From Pholis gunnellus (lineage: Eukaryota; Chordata; Actinopteri; Perciformes; Pholidae): 64,000 nucleotides of DNA. Made by a program: the position numbers and the translations under genes. A model generated the notes under the pieces. That model was not told where the DNA came from. It ran no database searches and saw nothing but the letters and a program-made list of their open reading frames with translations. Shown piece by piece: positions 25,547 to 37,533 of this stretch (the stretch's first letter is position 1; each line of letters begins with the position of its first letter). The stretch covers positions 12,503,426 through 12,567,425 of the forward strand of contig OU342806.1 of assembly GCA_910591455.2 (NCBI GenBank). The letters are read 5' to 3'.

Positions 25547-26735
25547 GTTAGTGCCCTCATTCCCCACTCCCCAGTGGAAAAGCATTACACTATTGCAATA
25601 ATATTGTGATCATGGGGGCCTTCCTGTATCTGCTTTGATATCTACAATATGCCAGTGTCTAAATTAGTTTTTGGCAGTGAGGTTTCTAATTATTGGTGTT
25701 ATTATAAAGTTCCTGTAGAGCATGGAAGCCTGTCAGTATAGGTTTACAGTGGCTGAGCATGGTTTGATTGCCGCCTGTGTGTATTCAGTGAAGCTGTGAT
25801 GTGTTTATGTGCTGTTTGGCATTTTCATTCACTTTTATTTTACTTGAATACTCAAACAGCCATGTTTACTATGCAATTTTAAAATACAATCTATACATAG
25901 TAATACTATGGATCTTAAATATTTTTTTACTTTAGTGTATTAATCTCTCTGTTCATCTGTGAAGATGTATTTTTGCGGTTATATTTTTGCACGCTTGGCA
26001 TTTAGCATTTAACATTCTTGTCCAGAGTGACCTGCAAACAAGTGTGGCCGTACAGTAAAGATTCAGTTCCTCGTCATTAACATTAAAGAGAAAAAAGCTA
26101 AACAGATGTAAAAAGGCCAAGGTTCAAATATTGTTGTGACAATTGATGTAACAAACTTTTCCTGTGAGTGTTGGAGGATTTTGTAAAGCGGTAAACGGAA
26201 AAAAGCGGAAAGAAACACGGGTTCAAAAGTAGGCAAAGTGTGTGTTTTTTTTTTTTTGTTGCAATTTTGGCAACCACCAAAAACAGGAGGTGGGGGAGGA
26301 GGTTTTAACCCAGGAAGCAGAGTACACAATAATGCCGTCTCTGTTTGGACTCGCCTGGATCCTACTGTCTAAACTCTCATCACAAGTTCATTAAGAGAAC
26401 AGCAACATTGTCTGGCTGCAAAATGTTTCCAGGTTAATAATGAGGCTATACCGCAAAGTAAACTGTTGCTGCTATTATTTTGAGTTCTATCAACAACCTA
26501 TTTGTCCCTTCCTGCCTATTTCCACTGTTCTCCTCAACACTGAGCTATTAGGCTTTGCCCAAGTTCTTTGGTTAGCCCAGTAAAGCTGTCAGCACAAAAT
26601 TAAGCAAAGACAACTGTCTCTGTGTTAACACTATTCGCTGTAAAAGTGCCGCTCACAGTATTGATGCCGCGGCGCACATTTCTTGCCTATGTGGTCATTA
26701 TTCAAAGCAGATGTTATAGATTTTATCCCATATTA

Positions 26736-26744
26736 TGACCTTGA
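26736..26744 (-). promoter_or_regulatory. Perfect NR5A response element in intron 2
   Basis: TGACCTTGA is the reverse complement of TCAAGGTCA, the optimal monomer site for the NR5A DNA-binding domain plus FTZ-F1 box. It lies in intron 2 of nr5a2, 843 bp from a second perfect site on the other strand. Occupancy is inference. Confidence 0.4.
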
Positions 26745-27578
26745 GATGCTAAGCACTTGCTTGAAGGGAGACGTCAGTGGCATCTCTGCTGCTTTTCAGA
26801 CTCAGCACAAGCTGGTGTCGGAGAGCCAATCCACAAACACATTTCCCAGTTTAGTTGAAACGCTCTGGTGTGTTGGTGCGCGTGTGTGCGCACTCATGCA
26901 GGATGTAGATGAAGGGTTTTAAAAAGTGCTGCATATCCTTGTTGAAACATGAATGATATTGATAATTACCTGAAGCACATCATTGATTATCTCTAGAATG
27001 CAGGCATGAAATTGTCGGAGCTGGACTGATATATCAGTATGTTGACATGTCGCAGGCTCTTATTGGTATTAAATACTCGTTATCAGTTAGGCAGTACAAT
27101 CCATCTCCAGTGTAATAATGGAGGTTCCTCAGCTCCACGAAAAAAGCTACATTTAATTCTTAGTTTTCTATTAACATAAAAAATACCTTTGTTTGAGTTT
27201 GTGTAATGCGCTACCGGAGTAAGTTTCAGTTTATCATTTTGTGAATTTCCTCTACCCCGTCCTCTTACCATTTAAACCCAGTCAAAATGTGTTGGTGCTT
27301 TGGTTGTGTTGCCAGTTTTGAAACGCAAGATTCTTTAACCTCATGATCCTACCACCTCATACACACCAGACAGTGTTAGTTCACTCTACTACACACATAA
27401 AGTAAACATGGTACCGCATACCTGCTGGAATACCAATAACAAGCCGAAACGGGCTTCATGGACCTCATTGTACACAAACAGGTCATTCCCAGCGTGCTTC
27501 ATTTTGGTAGACTGAGACTGAGAGAGCAACAGCAGAATAATCCTAAAATGCTCGCATTACAAGCAACTAGTAAGAAGG

Positions 27579-27587
27579 TCAAGGTCA
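27579..27587 (+). promoter_or_regulatory. Second perfect NR5A response element in intron 2
   Basis: TCAAGGTCA is found in the context GGTCAAGGTCAGAG. It is an exact NR5A consensus in the gene's own intron and a candidate autoregulatory site. One exact match in 128 kb of double-strand sequence is expected about half the time by chance, so two within 1 kb is suggestive only. Confidence 0.4.
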
Positions 27588-29159
27588 GAGCTAAAGTGCA
27601 CAGTGGACATATCAAACATATATTTAAGATCTGCAGAAGTTTAAGGAAAATAAATATGAGCAAAGCCAGGGATTTTGTCTTTATTTCAAAGCTAGACAGA
27701 ACACATATTACAGCAAGTGAAGAGCATGGGAGACAGGGATCAGGGGAGATAAAGTGGTGATGTGAATCATGTTTCTACTGCTTCTTTGTTGGGTTAGGTA
27801 AAAGCTGTTTCTTGGTTGCTGTATTTGTGCAGAGAGTGCAGTATTTGAGGATGGAATTCCAAGGTCAGGAATACCCAATTACTCAGATTATTTTGCCAAA
27901 TTAAAATTAGACTTTACTTTTCTGAATAATAATTGCAGACAACCATTTCAGATTATTGTGATGATTTCAGACTGTATTTTAATTTGTGTCACATGTTTGG
28001 GTGAATGAGACGGGTTGCTATTTGTAATGACAAGACAAATATGCAAAAGTTGCTTGCAGCAATCCCATTACAAAAACAGAAATGGGCCTTTTTGAGTGCC
28101 TTTTCTTGGTTTGAACTGGCGGTCAAATGAAAGCTTTTCAGGGATGTTGTCCGCTTAATCTCCAGGCGTGATGTTGTGTGGTTTTTAGAGCACGTTAGAA
28201 TCCAGTTTGGTTCAGATATTTATAGCGCATGCTGTGCACTAAATGGAAAATTGGAGAGAAAGTTCTCTTTGAAGCATGGATTTTTTAGCACTGAGAAGTC
28301 GATAATCCAAAAACGAGCGCAGCAGATTTTTTCTTTTTGGAGGGATCAGGCAATGCAGATTGTCAATTAAATTTGGGTTTGGTGAGATATTGACAGCAGC
28401 ACATTCTTTTTATTTTTTAGGACCAGGTTTAAGGATTCTCCTCCTTGGTTATAGATCGGGAATACTTTAATACCATCTTCCCCTCGTTTGATTTTCACTG
28501 CTGCTGCCTATAATTAATTACATGCTGCAGGTATGAATCTCTGTAATCCCGGAACTGTGAATTATGGATATAATTTATTGGATTTTTTGGACTCCTGTGC
28601 TCATGTTTTTCAATAATTAAGTGGAGAGTTAAAAAAGATGCTTTCCCCGTAAATTCTGGAGTCGCTGCCTGAATATGATGAGATATTAATAATACTGAGA
28701 AAAGTAATGTCACTTTGACAGGACACAAATGAGATTTTGTACACTTTATAAAGCAGTATAATAATGCTGTGAAAACACTAAGTGAGGCAGGTATTTCTGT
28801 TTTGCTTATTTGTTAGAACCTAATTTAAATAAAAAGGTATGGTGTAAATATGCAAATTCATAAATAATTTCCTTGACTTTCCGTGACTTTAAGTTTTCCA
28901 CATCATTGTGAAAAAAATGTTGTTTGTTTCATTTGTAAGACGTGCGTATTCATGCTCTGCTTTATTCTGCATGTGCATGTCCGTAAAGCATCCCAACATC
29001 AATTGGAGTGTAGCTTTCTAAACTTCCCCCTATGTGTGTGTGTGTGTGTGTGTATCCATTAAGCCTGTCCTCTCCATCTGTCTGGGAGTGTGAATGGGCC
29101 AATTACCATCGCATTGCAGGGGTCAAGCGGGTTGACGTCTTAATTGGTTCTCTCCGCAG

Positions 29160-29301
29160 GGCTTCTTCAAGCGCACCGTCCAGAACAACAAGCGCTACAC
29201 ATGTATAGAGAACCAGAGCTGCCAGATTGACAAGACCCAGAGGAAGCGCTGCCCGTACTGCCGCTTCCAAAAGTGCCTCACCGTCGGCATGAAGCTAGAA
29301 G
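29160..29301 (+). CDS. nr5a2: nr5a2 coding exon, second zinc finger (residues 68-114 plus 1 base)
   Basis: The acceptor is CTCCGCAG, ending at 29159, and the donor is G|GTACGG at 29302. The exon starts with GFFKR, completing the P-box helix that reads the DNA major groove. It carries the second C4 finger with Cys82, Cys88, Cys98 and Cys101, and runs to CLTVGMKLE. The 142-nt exon leaves one base (phase 1) that joins CT at 36821 to make Ala115. I saw no departures from the family at the zinc ligands. Confidence 0.98.
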
Positions 29302-29683
29302 GTACGGCAACATGTTTACTTTTCTACAGTTCAGGTGTTTGGCTCATGGCTCAATGACTTTCGAAACTTCAGTTTTGCCTCTGTAATTCAACGTGTTTCC
29401 AGTTTAAACATGAGGTAAACAATGAGCTATAACCTAGGGAGAAATGTTCAACAGTGTTTCAAAGTGCAGCAATGACTGGTAGATAATGTGCGACTGTCAA
29501 AAGTTTGGGATTCTTCTAAATAGATAAATAGGACACAGTTGTTGCATAACAGAGAAAGGGGTTTCATGTCTAAACTACCTGTGATGATGACAGACTCGCC
29601 ACTAGGATTGCAATGTGTTGCTCAAAGGCTCTCAGACAGAACAGATGGCTGTTAATAGTACTTAACATGCAACGTACCGTAAC

Positions 29684-30107
29684 CAGTGCTGGAGGAAGTA
29701 CTCATATTGTTTGCTTGAGTAAAAGTATCAACATTATAGATTTTAAATTACCCATTATGAATCAAACACGCTAAAAGTATCAAAAGCTAAAGTAATTATA
29801 ATACAGAAAAATGTCCCATGTGAGTGATAATATGGATGTACTATTTTACTGTTGTAAGAGTTGGAGCTGATTTCAAATATGTTATATAGGCTACTGTTGG
29901 GTAGTTTCATCTTTAAAAGTGCAATATATTGTAAATGCTTATCAAATTATATGTAAAGTAACAATTTTAGTAACTAAAGCGGTCAGATAAATGTAGTGGA
30001 GTAAAAACTACTATATTTTTCTCTGAACTGCAGCAGTGTAGAAGGATAAAGTACAATAAAATGGAAATACTCAAATGAAGTACCTCAAGTGTGTACTTAA
30101 GTACAGG
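29684..30107. mobile_element. Teleost hAT-like MITE, truncated copy (intron 3)
   Basis: The block starts CAGTGCTGGAGGAAGTACTC and is full of the motifs of a very common fish non-autonomous element: AGTAAAAGTA, TGTAGTGGAGTAAAAA, GGAAATACTCAAATGAAGTA and TGTACTTAAGTACAG. Typical copies have terminal CAGTGGTGGA/TCCACCACTG repeats; here the right terminus is missing. Family naming is from memory; the hAT affiliation is less certain than the repeat itself. Confidence 0.6.
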
Positions 30108-31682
30108 AGAATATTTGTTTTTTAAAGTGCACATTCATGATACTGTTTTGTTTTTTTATATTTTATATATTTTTTTATATTCTGGGCTATTACACCAAAC
30201 ACCAATCACAAAAATATGATCTAGAATTTACAGTATGCATTTGCAGGAGTGGAAAAGCAGATCCAGTTATTGCATTCTGTGTGCTGCATTATATATCTTT
30301 TTATATGATGCCTGTTTGCAATTACTGTTGCTGATAGTTTGGGAGGGAAAATATAGTTGGAGGTTGATTGCTTCTGGATTTCCACAGAGGTGCTTTAACA
30401 GTCTGAGTGAAATGACAGAGTTAGCCTTTTCCTTTGATCCACAATTGAACACAGTTAATCACAGCACATTCACCTATTAGGACTTTTTTGGTGAAAATAT
30501 TCTTCCCATGATCAATTTGCATGTGAATAGTTTCCTTCTAAATAGACATGACCACCATTTAGGAAAGGTTGATACCTGCTCTGACATAATGATTGCCTGT
30601 ATGGAGGGAGAATATTATATTTATTTAAACATTTAACAATGAACATCTCAGTAATATCTGTTCTCGCTCTCGTTCTACCTAGAACTTTGTGAAGTGAAAC
30701 CTTTCATTACTACCAAAGCGTTGAAATCCAGCATTGCTTATTAGTATTTTAGATGGGGTCAGGGGGAGTTAGGGGGTATCTTGTAGCTGCTGTGCACTTA
30801 AACTTGCCAGACAGAGTAATAGATAAAATATTAAACTTGGCGGCAGGGCGAGAATGGTAATGATGATACTTTTGGCCGGCCGTTTCGAGGCCTCTTTGTT
30901 TAATTTGAACGCGGCTCAGAAGCTTGTTCAAACACGGCTATCCAGAAGTGACAGGACGGCAGGGCAAGAAACATTCTTCCAATGGTCAAAGATAATATTT
31001 AAAATTTTATAGGTTTTCCACACATGAGTTGACAAGTTTTATTCTGAAATCGCAAATTTTGGAGTGAATAAAGCAACCCGAAGGTCATCTTTCAATACGT
31101 GTAAAATAGGGGATTCAAAAAGCTAAAGATAATCATTTTTATTCCGTTAACCATGAAGCTGTTCCAATACTGTCTTCTAAAAAAATACTGCAATTTCTTT
31201 TTCTTTGTGTAGTCTTTAGGAGTAGGTGTTGTTATTCATACAGTTTCAGTCTGATACTGAAACAAAATTCTTCACACATTTGTAATTCAAGCCAAATTAA
31301 AAATCCCTAGGCTCCTGGAATGATCACATACAATTGAGAAAAGTGAATGTAATAAATAAGTAAGACCCTGGGAGGGTGAAAGTAGAGCAAAGACAGCCTA
31401 GCTAAAATCTTTCCGGAGGCTTTTTCCCTTTTGCTGCCTTTTGTGGTGTAATTAATTGCTGTTAATTGTGAATGGCCGCTGGGCAGAATGTCCCGGCCTG
31501 TCATTTTCCAGCTGACACGGGTGGGGAGTGGGTAGCGTTTGATTTGTTTCGCTGGTGGTAGCTTTCAGCTCGGGGGCAAGATGGGCCCTGCAGCACTCTG
31601 TCAGGGGCCAGAAGCTCCAGTGGGCGACTCCTGCCACAACCAGTAAAGACGTCCGATACAGAAAGGCTGACAACCCTCCCCT

Positions 31683-31685
<3 letters not shown>

Positions 31686-31729
<44 letters not shown>
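31686..31729. repeat. (CA)22 microsatellite in intron 3
   Basis: An uninterrupted CA array immediately right of a candidate conserved block. Confidence 0.97.
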
Positions 31730-31733
<4 letters not shown>

Positions 31734-34132
31734 GCTCGCCCTGGTAAACACATACATATATTCATGAGAAGCCCAAAAAGGTGTTCAGAAGGCCACGGGC
31801 AAGAGGAAGAAGCTGTCATTTGACCTAAAAAAAAGTGTGTACAATAGCGGTGAAAGAGGAAAGGAGGTTTGGGGTCATGTGCCTTGTTATTGCAATCTTT
31901 TCATACCATTACACAGCAGCTTGCAGCAACATGTGAATTCAAGATATCGAGACCAAATGTGGACAAAAAAAATGTGAGGAAAACTTTCAAGTTGACTAAA
32001 AGTGTTTTTTTTCACTGTTTACTTTTGCCTTTCTGGTGTTGCTCTATGTCCTTCCTGTTTGTTGATAAGTCTGCCCACCCATGGGGCGGTCTGTGCAGTT
32101 TGCTGTGGGGGTTTTAGCAGTAAAGAAGTGTGTGTCTGTGCGTGTGTTGATGTCTCAAAAGTTGTGGGAAGGCAGCGAAACAAGGTGATATGGCAGACGG
32201 GCTCATATCAGAGTGATATACAGTAAACAATGGCGTGAATGTGTCTATCACCCCATCCCAGCATTAAGAGATCAGTCGTATTATCTTGAGTTGACAACAG
32301 AAATTGTTAAACTTGACGCCTGTCTTTGCGTAACGAAGGAATGCTTCAGAGGCATATCATATCCTCCTCTGTGTGCCACAGGATAAACGACTTACCTCTG
32401 ACCTAGTGTTTTCCAAAATAAAATAAAAAAAACTCTTTCCAGTTACTGCATTGACTTTGAGAGTCTAAGAAGGCACAGGTGTATCCCCAAAATGAACACT
32501 CTTTAACCTATAGCATCAATTAAACTACATGCCATCAGTTTTAACATTTGCCAGTTTTATTTTACTTTTTTTTATCGTTATCATGAAATTATAAAAAGTT
32601 AAATATACGACTATATTTGGTATTAATATTTGTCTATAAAAACTTGTTTAACCTGCTAATTTATCTTTTCCAGTTACTGTCTGGAGCACACACACACACT
32701 CTCTCTCTTTCATATACAGACACACAATGATGACTGACCCTGGCGGCCACGCTCTCATTTCACCACACAAACACACACACACACACGCTTTGGTGCTGTA
32801 AGAAACTCTTGCATCTTGATATGCACTGTAGCGTCTCAGCTCTCACTGTTGACTCATTGAGGAAAAAAAGAAAAAAAAGCCACATCCCACTAAGGTTTGA
32901 CCCATTAGCACGTCATTCACTAAAGCTGATGAAGCGTGACGATTCTGAACTGCTCCCACTGGCATGATTTTCTTTTTATGCTCGCTAGAAGTTGCCTCGC
33001 ATCACATGCTTCACTGAGCTGCCTAATATTTTCCTTCACTTGTGTATCATCTGAAAGACAGAGCGGAACAGTGGTATCAGTACACTCTGGTTCCACTGTG
33101 CGCTATTCAACCAAGCAGAAGTTAAATCATTGTTTTCTTAATAACCATTGAAAATGTAAGTTGAGGGCACAACGTGAAAAATGGTAATGATTACAATATT
33201 CAAACAACAACAAAGAACTAAATGCTTATTGTTCTACGCTCTGGTTCCTTTACAGTTTTGAGATGCTGCATTTCAGATATTTTGTGTGTTCTCATGCAGT
33301 TAACCCATCATCAAATCTAAAGTAATCAATTACTATAAATGCAAAACCATTCAGTACAAATTATCGACACCATCTGAGTGTTTGTATATTCTTCACTGTG
33401 TCTCTCTCCCTCTGCGTCCACTTTTTATTTCCTCCCTGTCTCCATCTTTCTTACTCTGATTTGTCTTCCATCAGCCTCCCAGTACCTGCAGTAGAAGCCA
33501 GGGAGCTGTCCCATTACTTATGCATAGGTATCATAGGTATTCATGTGTGTGCATGGGATAGGGCGCATCCGGAGCAGGGGCCGGGGCCCCGACATGACAA
33601 ACAGGGTGTCAGCAAGGCTCCGCGGGACCCATTAATATGCTGGCGGTCGACAGGGATCCTCACCTACGCGCGCTTAATATTCCTGTATATTAAACAACCA
33701 TAAATCAGAGGATATAAGCGCTGAGGAAGGTTGTGTGTGTGATGTGTTTCAGTGTGTTAAGGGTGATGTGTGCAGAGAAAGTGTGTGTGTGTGTGTGTGT
33801 GTGTGGTTGTTTGTGTTCGTACATGTTTGAGATGGTGTGTACACGGGGTACTGGATACTTTTGGGAAAGAGGAACAAGATTTTTTTGGTTGGGTCAGTTT
33901 CTGAATTTATGAATGTGTGTGTGTGCCCGAGTATGTTTTTGTGTGGACGTGCTCTCCGACAGTAAGTCGGGGGAATTCAGAGTGGAAGACAGCGTCAGCC
34001 TTTTAGCATTTCAGCCTGGCTTAAGCCCCAAAGCCTCACTGCTAACCCACAGTATCCCCAAACCAAATCATTTTCACACAAATAAAAGTTTATTCTCATA
34101 TATTCAAACTTTTTCCTTTGGGATTTTATCCG

Positions 34133-34135
<3 letters not shown>

Positions 34136-34182
<47 letters not shown>

Positions 34183-34186
34183 TAAA
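34136..34186. repeat. (AT)n followed by (AAAT)n
   Basis: An AT array of about 36 bp runs into four TAAA/AAAT units. Confidence 0.95.
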
Positions 34187-35281
34187 TGTGTCCTTTTTTT
34201 CTTTTGGCCTTTTTGCGCTGAGCTAAGTACTCCTTGCTGCACTTTCCAGACAACTCCTGTCAATCAAGCCGAGTGTGCAGCACTGTAGTCTTTTTTGCTT
34301 GCTGTTGATGAAGTTTGTTTCATTTGTGTAGTTGGCTGTGTTTCTTGTTTGCCTGTTCAGCAGTGGTGGCCGTCATTGCCAAGCTAACTATTCAGTTTGT
34401 GTTGTTTGTGCCAGACAAACCACAAACATCAAACACAAAACTGTCTTGGCACCACAGAAACCTACCAGTGAGTTTAAGAAGTGGAACAGACACAAGATTT
34501 TATGAAAGGGAAATTCAATTACTGCCGTTATAACATGTAAAATGTTTTCTCTTTTCATGCATGAAAACATTTACAAATGACTACCATACTACTAATTTGT
34601 TTTAACCTTGTAACCTTCTTAAGCTGCAGTGTCATATGGCAACTTTGTCATCATCAGCTAAAGCTGCAGCATCTATCTAACTCATTAACATGTCTCCACC
34701 TCAGTCAAACGCACACATTCATCTTCTCCCCCAACACTCACGCATACACCGTGCTGCTCCCCTCTTCCCCTCCCCCGTCCATATTAATCTGTGTTACATG
34801 CATGCAAATCACCTTGTTTAATTAGAGACAAAGAATCTGTGTGTGTTTGTGTGATATTCATGATGATGTGGGTCCCCGGGTCCGAGGCAGGCATGCAGGC
34901 AGTCGGGGCCTAATTTTGTTTTCCCAGTAGGGCCAACTATTAGTTTCTCAGCTCATTAATTACAGTACGCTGTTGTGGAGAAATCATTAATAGTTAAAGT
35001 CGCCCTACAATAATGTATAATGGATATATTTGACGGCTCCTGATTCCTTATTCTTTCCTTTGATATGTGATCAATTTTTTAATGGTCATGACAATCTCCG
35101 GGCCTCGTTGAGTGGGCAGTGGAGTTGACCTCAAGCATGTGGGGAAATGGTTGTGTGTGTGTGTGTGTGTGTGTGTGTATGAATTGCATTCCATTTGAGT
35201 CGTCGGGGGCTCTCAGAGGTGGCCAAGCGTCTGGTCTGCTACTATCTCTCGCTGTGTGATCTGTAACAGTGTGTGATGCTT

Positions 35282-35284
<3 letters not shown>

Positions 35285-35324
<40 letters not shown>

Positions 35325-35344
35325 GTGTGTGTGTGTGTGTGTGC
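35285..35344. repeat. (GT)n microsatellite in intron 3
   Basis: A 60-bp GT array with a single GC interruption. A shorter GT array lies at 35152-35178. Confidence 0.97.
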
Positions 35345-36058
35345 GTTTTCTCTAAGAATGTCCGAGAAAGAGTCAGCATGTGGGTGTGAGTGCGTGCGTG
35401 TTTGCATGCGTGTGTCTCCACTCTCGGCTCAGATCAATGGCAGACACTTTTGTGACGGAGGTCATTAAAATCACTCCCAAGGCAGCTCGGAGAGTGTGAG
35501 TGTGTGAGTGTGGTGTGTGTGTGTGTGCCCCTCCTCACCCCCAAACTCTGACCCCCCCCCCTCCCTCTACACATCTCTTCAATTTTCTTCTTCTGTTGTT
35601 TCATTCATAAGTCAAGACATCGTGAGCTGCAGTGGACTCAGGCTGACTTGTCATGTTATCTGACTATTTACTATGTATGATCACGGCAAACATTTGCACA
35701 TGTACTTGCATATTCAGTTAAATATGTGGCTTTCTTTATATTGAATACAATGAAAATAATATCTAATAGTCTACAGTATTGGTATTAGGGAGATTTTTTT
35801 CTGTTGCATAGCCTCCCAGACGACGGTTAGCTCGTTTCACGCTGGGCTCGGCGAGCCTCGTCAGAGTAAGAGGTAATTAAGTATGAATAATTAACACCAG
35901 GGCCCCCCGACTGGGAGACAGCAGAGCAGCTTCCCCGTGGCAGCAGTCGGCCAGATCACACATGGCCCTCGTAGCAGTCCACTGTGTGCCCATCTCGTTC
36001 ATTAGAAATACCCACGACACAGACTCGTTGTGATCCTCACCACAGGATCCTGCACTGA

Positions 36059-36073
36059 GGGGGGGGGGGGGGG
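36059..36073. repeat. Poly-G tract in intron 3
   Basis: About 15 consecutive G followed by CAGGGGG. Confidence 0.9.
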
Positions 36074-36820
36074 CAGGGGGCATCATGTTTGGTTCATCAG
36101 AAAAAAAAAACAATTTGCTTATTGTCATTCTTTTCAGCCTTTGAGGTTTTTGTATAGAAAAAGGTTTTCTGCTAATGGACAGTGACATTTCAAAGTTTTT
36201 AGATATTACAAAATCAGATAACAGTTGAAAATAAGTCTTTTTAAATTTATGAAAGAGAGCTTTCTTTGAGTCCATACAAATATCTAGCTTTTGAGGTGTG
36301 CGTTTCCTGAGTGGTAGACAGAGATAGCCAGCTGTACAATGATCACTTAGCTGAGCGGTTCATAGAAGCTTGAGTCTCTGGTCAATGAGTAACGACACTA
36401 TCTGTTAGACCTGTGGGGTTTACGAGTCAACAGGTAAATGTCAAGTGTAATCACCACAGGTAAACCTTTGCCCTACATACAAGTTACTTCCATAACGCCA
36501 TGCTTGTACATACATGGACACATCTCACAGCATCGCTATAGTACAGAGGATTTGATACGTAAAAGCATTTTTAGCATTTTCCTGTCAGTCACCTGCAATC
36601 CTCGACAAACACATTTTGAATTTTTTCAGGTTATGAAACCTTTTGTATACATGTCATTCCGTATAAAACGCTAACTTGCTTAGTAATAATCGTGCGTTCT
36701 TGTGCATGAACACTGTCAATAATGAGTGCATTCAAGACAAAAGATGTACCTACTACAGAGCTAATATTGTCTTCTTCCTTCTCGTCTCCTTTTTCATCTC
36801 TCTTTCCATCTGTCTGTCAG

Positions 36821-37533
36821 CTGTGCGGGCGGATCGCATGCGAGGCGGTCGCAACAAGTTTGGCCCGATGTACAAACGCGACCGGGCCCTCAAGCAGCAA
36901 AAGAAGGCGCTGATCCGAGCCAACGGCCTGAAGATTGAGGCCATGACTCAGGTGATGCAAGCCGTGCCCACCGACCTCACCATCTCCTCAGCCATCCAGA
37001 ACATCCACTCGGCCGCATCCAAGGGCCTTCCACTGAGCCACCACCCGGGCCACCACGCAGGCCACCACCATCACCACCACCATCATCATCACGCAACCGC
37101 CCTGCCCCCCACAGACTACGACCGCAGTCCATTTGTTACTTCGCCGGTCAGCATGGCAATGCCACCACACGCCGGCAGCCTGCAGGGCTACCAGGCGGCC
37201 TATGGACACTTCCAGGGCACGCGCACCATCAAGTCCGAGTACCCAGACCCGTATACCAGCTCGCCGGAGTCCATCATGGGCTACGCCTACGTCGATGCCT
37301 ACCAGACAGGCTCGCCGCCCAGCTTCCCTCACTTGATCGTGGAGCTGCTCAAGTGTGAGCCAGACGAGCCACAGGTTCAGGCCAAGATCATGGCCTACCT
37401 GCAGCAGGAGCAGGCCAGCCGAAACAAACACGAGAAGCTCAACACCTTCGGCCTCATGTGCAAGATGGCCGACCAGACGCTCTTCTCCATCGTGGAGTGG
37501 GCACGCAGCAGCATCTTCTTCCGTGAACTCAAG
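36821..37533 (+). CDS. nr5a2: nr5a2 coding exon: FTZ-F1 box, hinge, start of the LBD (residues 115-352)
   Basis: This is the largest exon (713 nt; acceptor CTGTCAG ending at 36820, donor AAG|GTAGGT at 37534). It begins VRADRMRGGRNKFGPMYKRD (residues 116-135), the RGGR A-box and basic FTZ-F1 box that contacts the minor groove upstream of the AGGTCA half-site. A hinge follows, with sumoylation-type motifs at LK(152)IE and IK(252)SE and a ten-histidine run at residues 196-205 (37063-37092). The ligand-binding domain starts near residue 283 with helix 1 LIVELLKCEPDEPQ and continues through helix 3 (DQTLFSIVEWARSSIFFREL). The frame is open upstream to 36676 by chance; the pyrimidine tract with CAG and the residue-115 junction fix the real start. 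If intron 4 were retained, the frame would stop at 37581. Confidence 0.97.
37063..37092 (+). repeat. nr5a2: Ten-histidine run in the LRH-1 hinge
   Basis: Residues 196-205 are ten consecutive histidines encoded by a mix of CAC and CAT codons. They are preceded by a further His-rich stretch (SHHPGHHAG). Human LRH-1 goes almost directly from GLPLNH to ALPPTDY here, so this is an inserted low-complexity segment in an otherwise conserved region. The mixed codons argue against very recent slippage. Polyhistidine tracts are known in other nuclear proteins, where they can favour nuclear-speckle localisation; a role here is inference. Confidence 0.95.

Larger units (their letters stand above)
25547..29159 (+). 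other. nr5a2 intron 2
   Basis: 3613 bp. It contains the two perfect NR5A motifs (26736, 27579). Unique, high-complexity AT-rich stretches lie at about 28060-28700, including ATAATTAATTACATGC. A short GT array lies near 29034-29052. Confidence 0.85.
29302..36820 (+). other. nr5a2 intron 3
   Basis: 7519 bp. It contains the MITE copy and several microsatellites. A series of repeat-free blocks (about 30740-30960, 31380-31640, 33480-33720, 34840-35130, 35815-36055) has TAATTA-type cores and looks like clustered enhancer DNA. Confidence 0.85.

Noticed and set aside
36676..36820. Frame open upstream of the FTZ-F1 box exon
   Set aside because: It is intron: the pyrimidine tract and CTGTCAG acceptor, and the residue-115 junction with exon 29160-29301, place the exon start at 36821.
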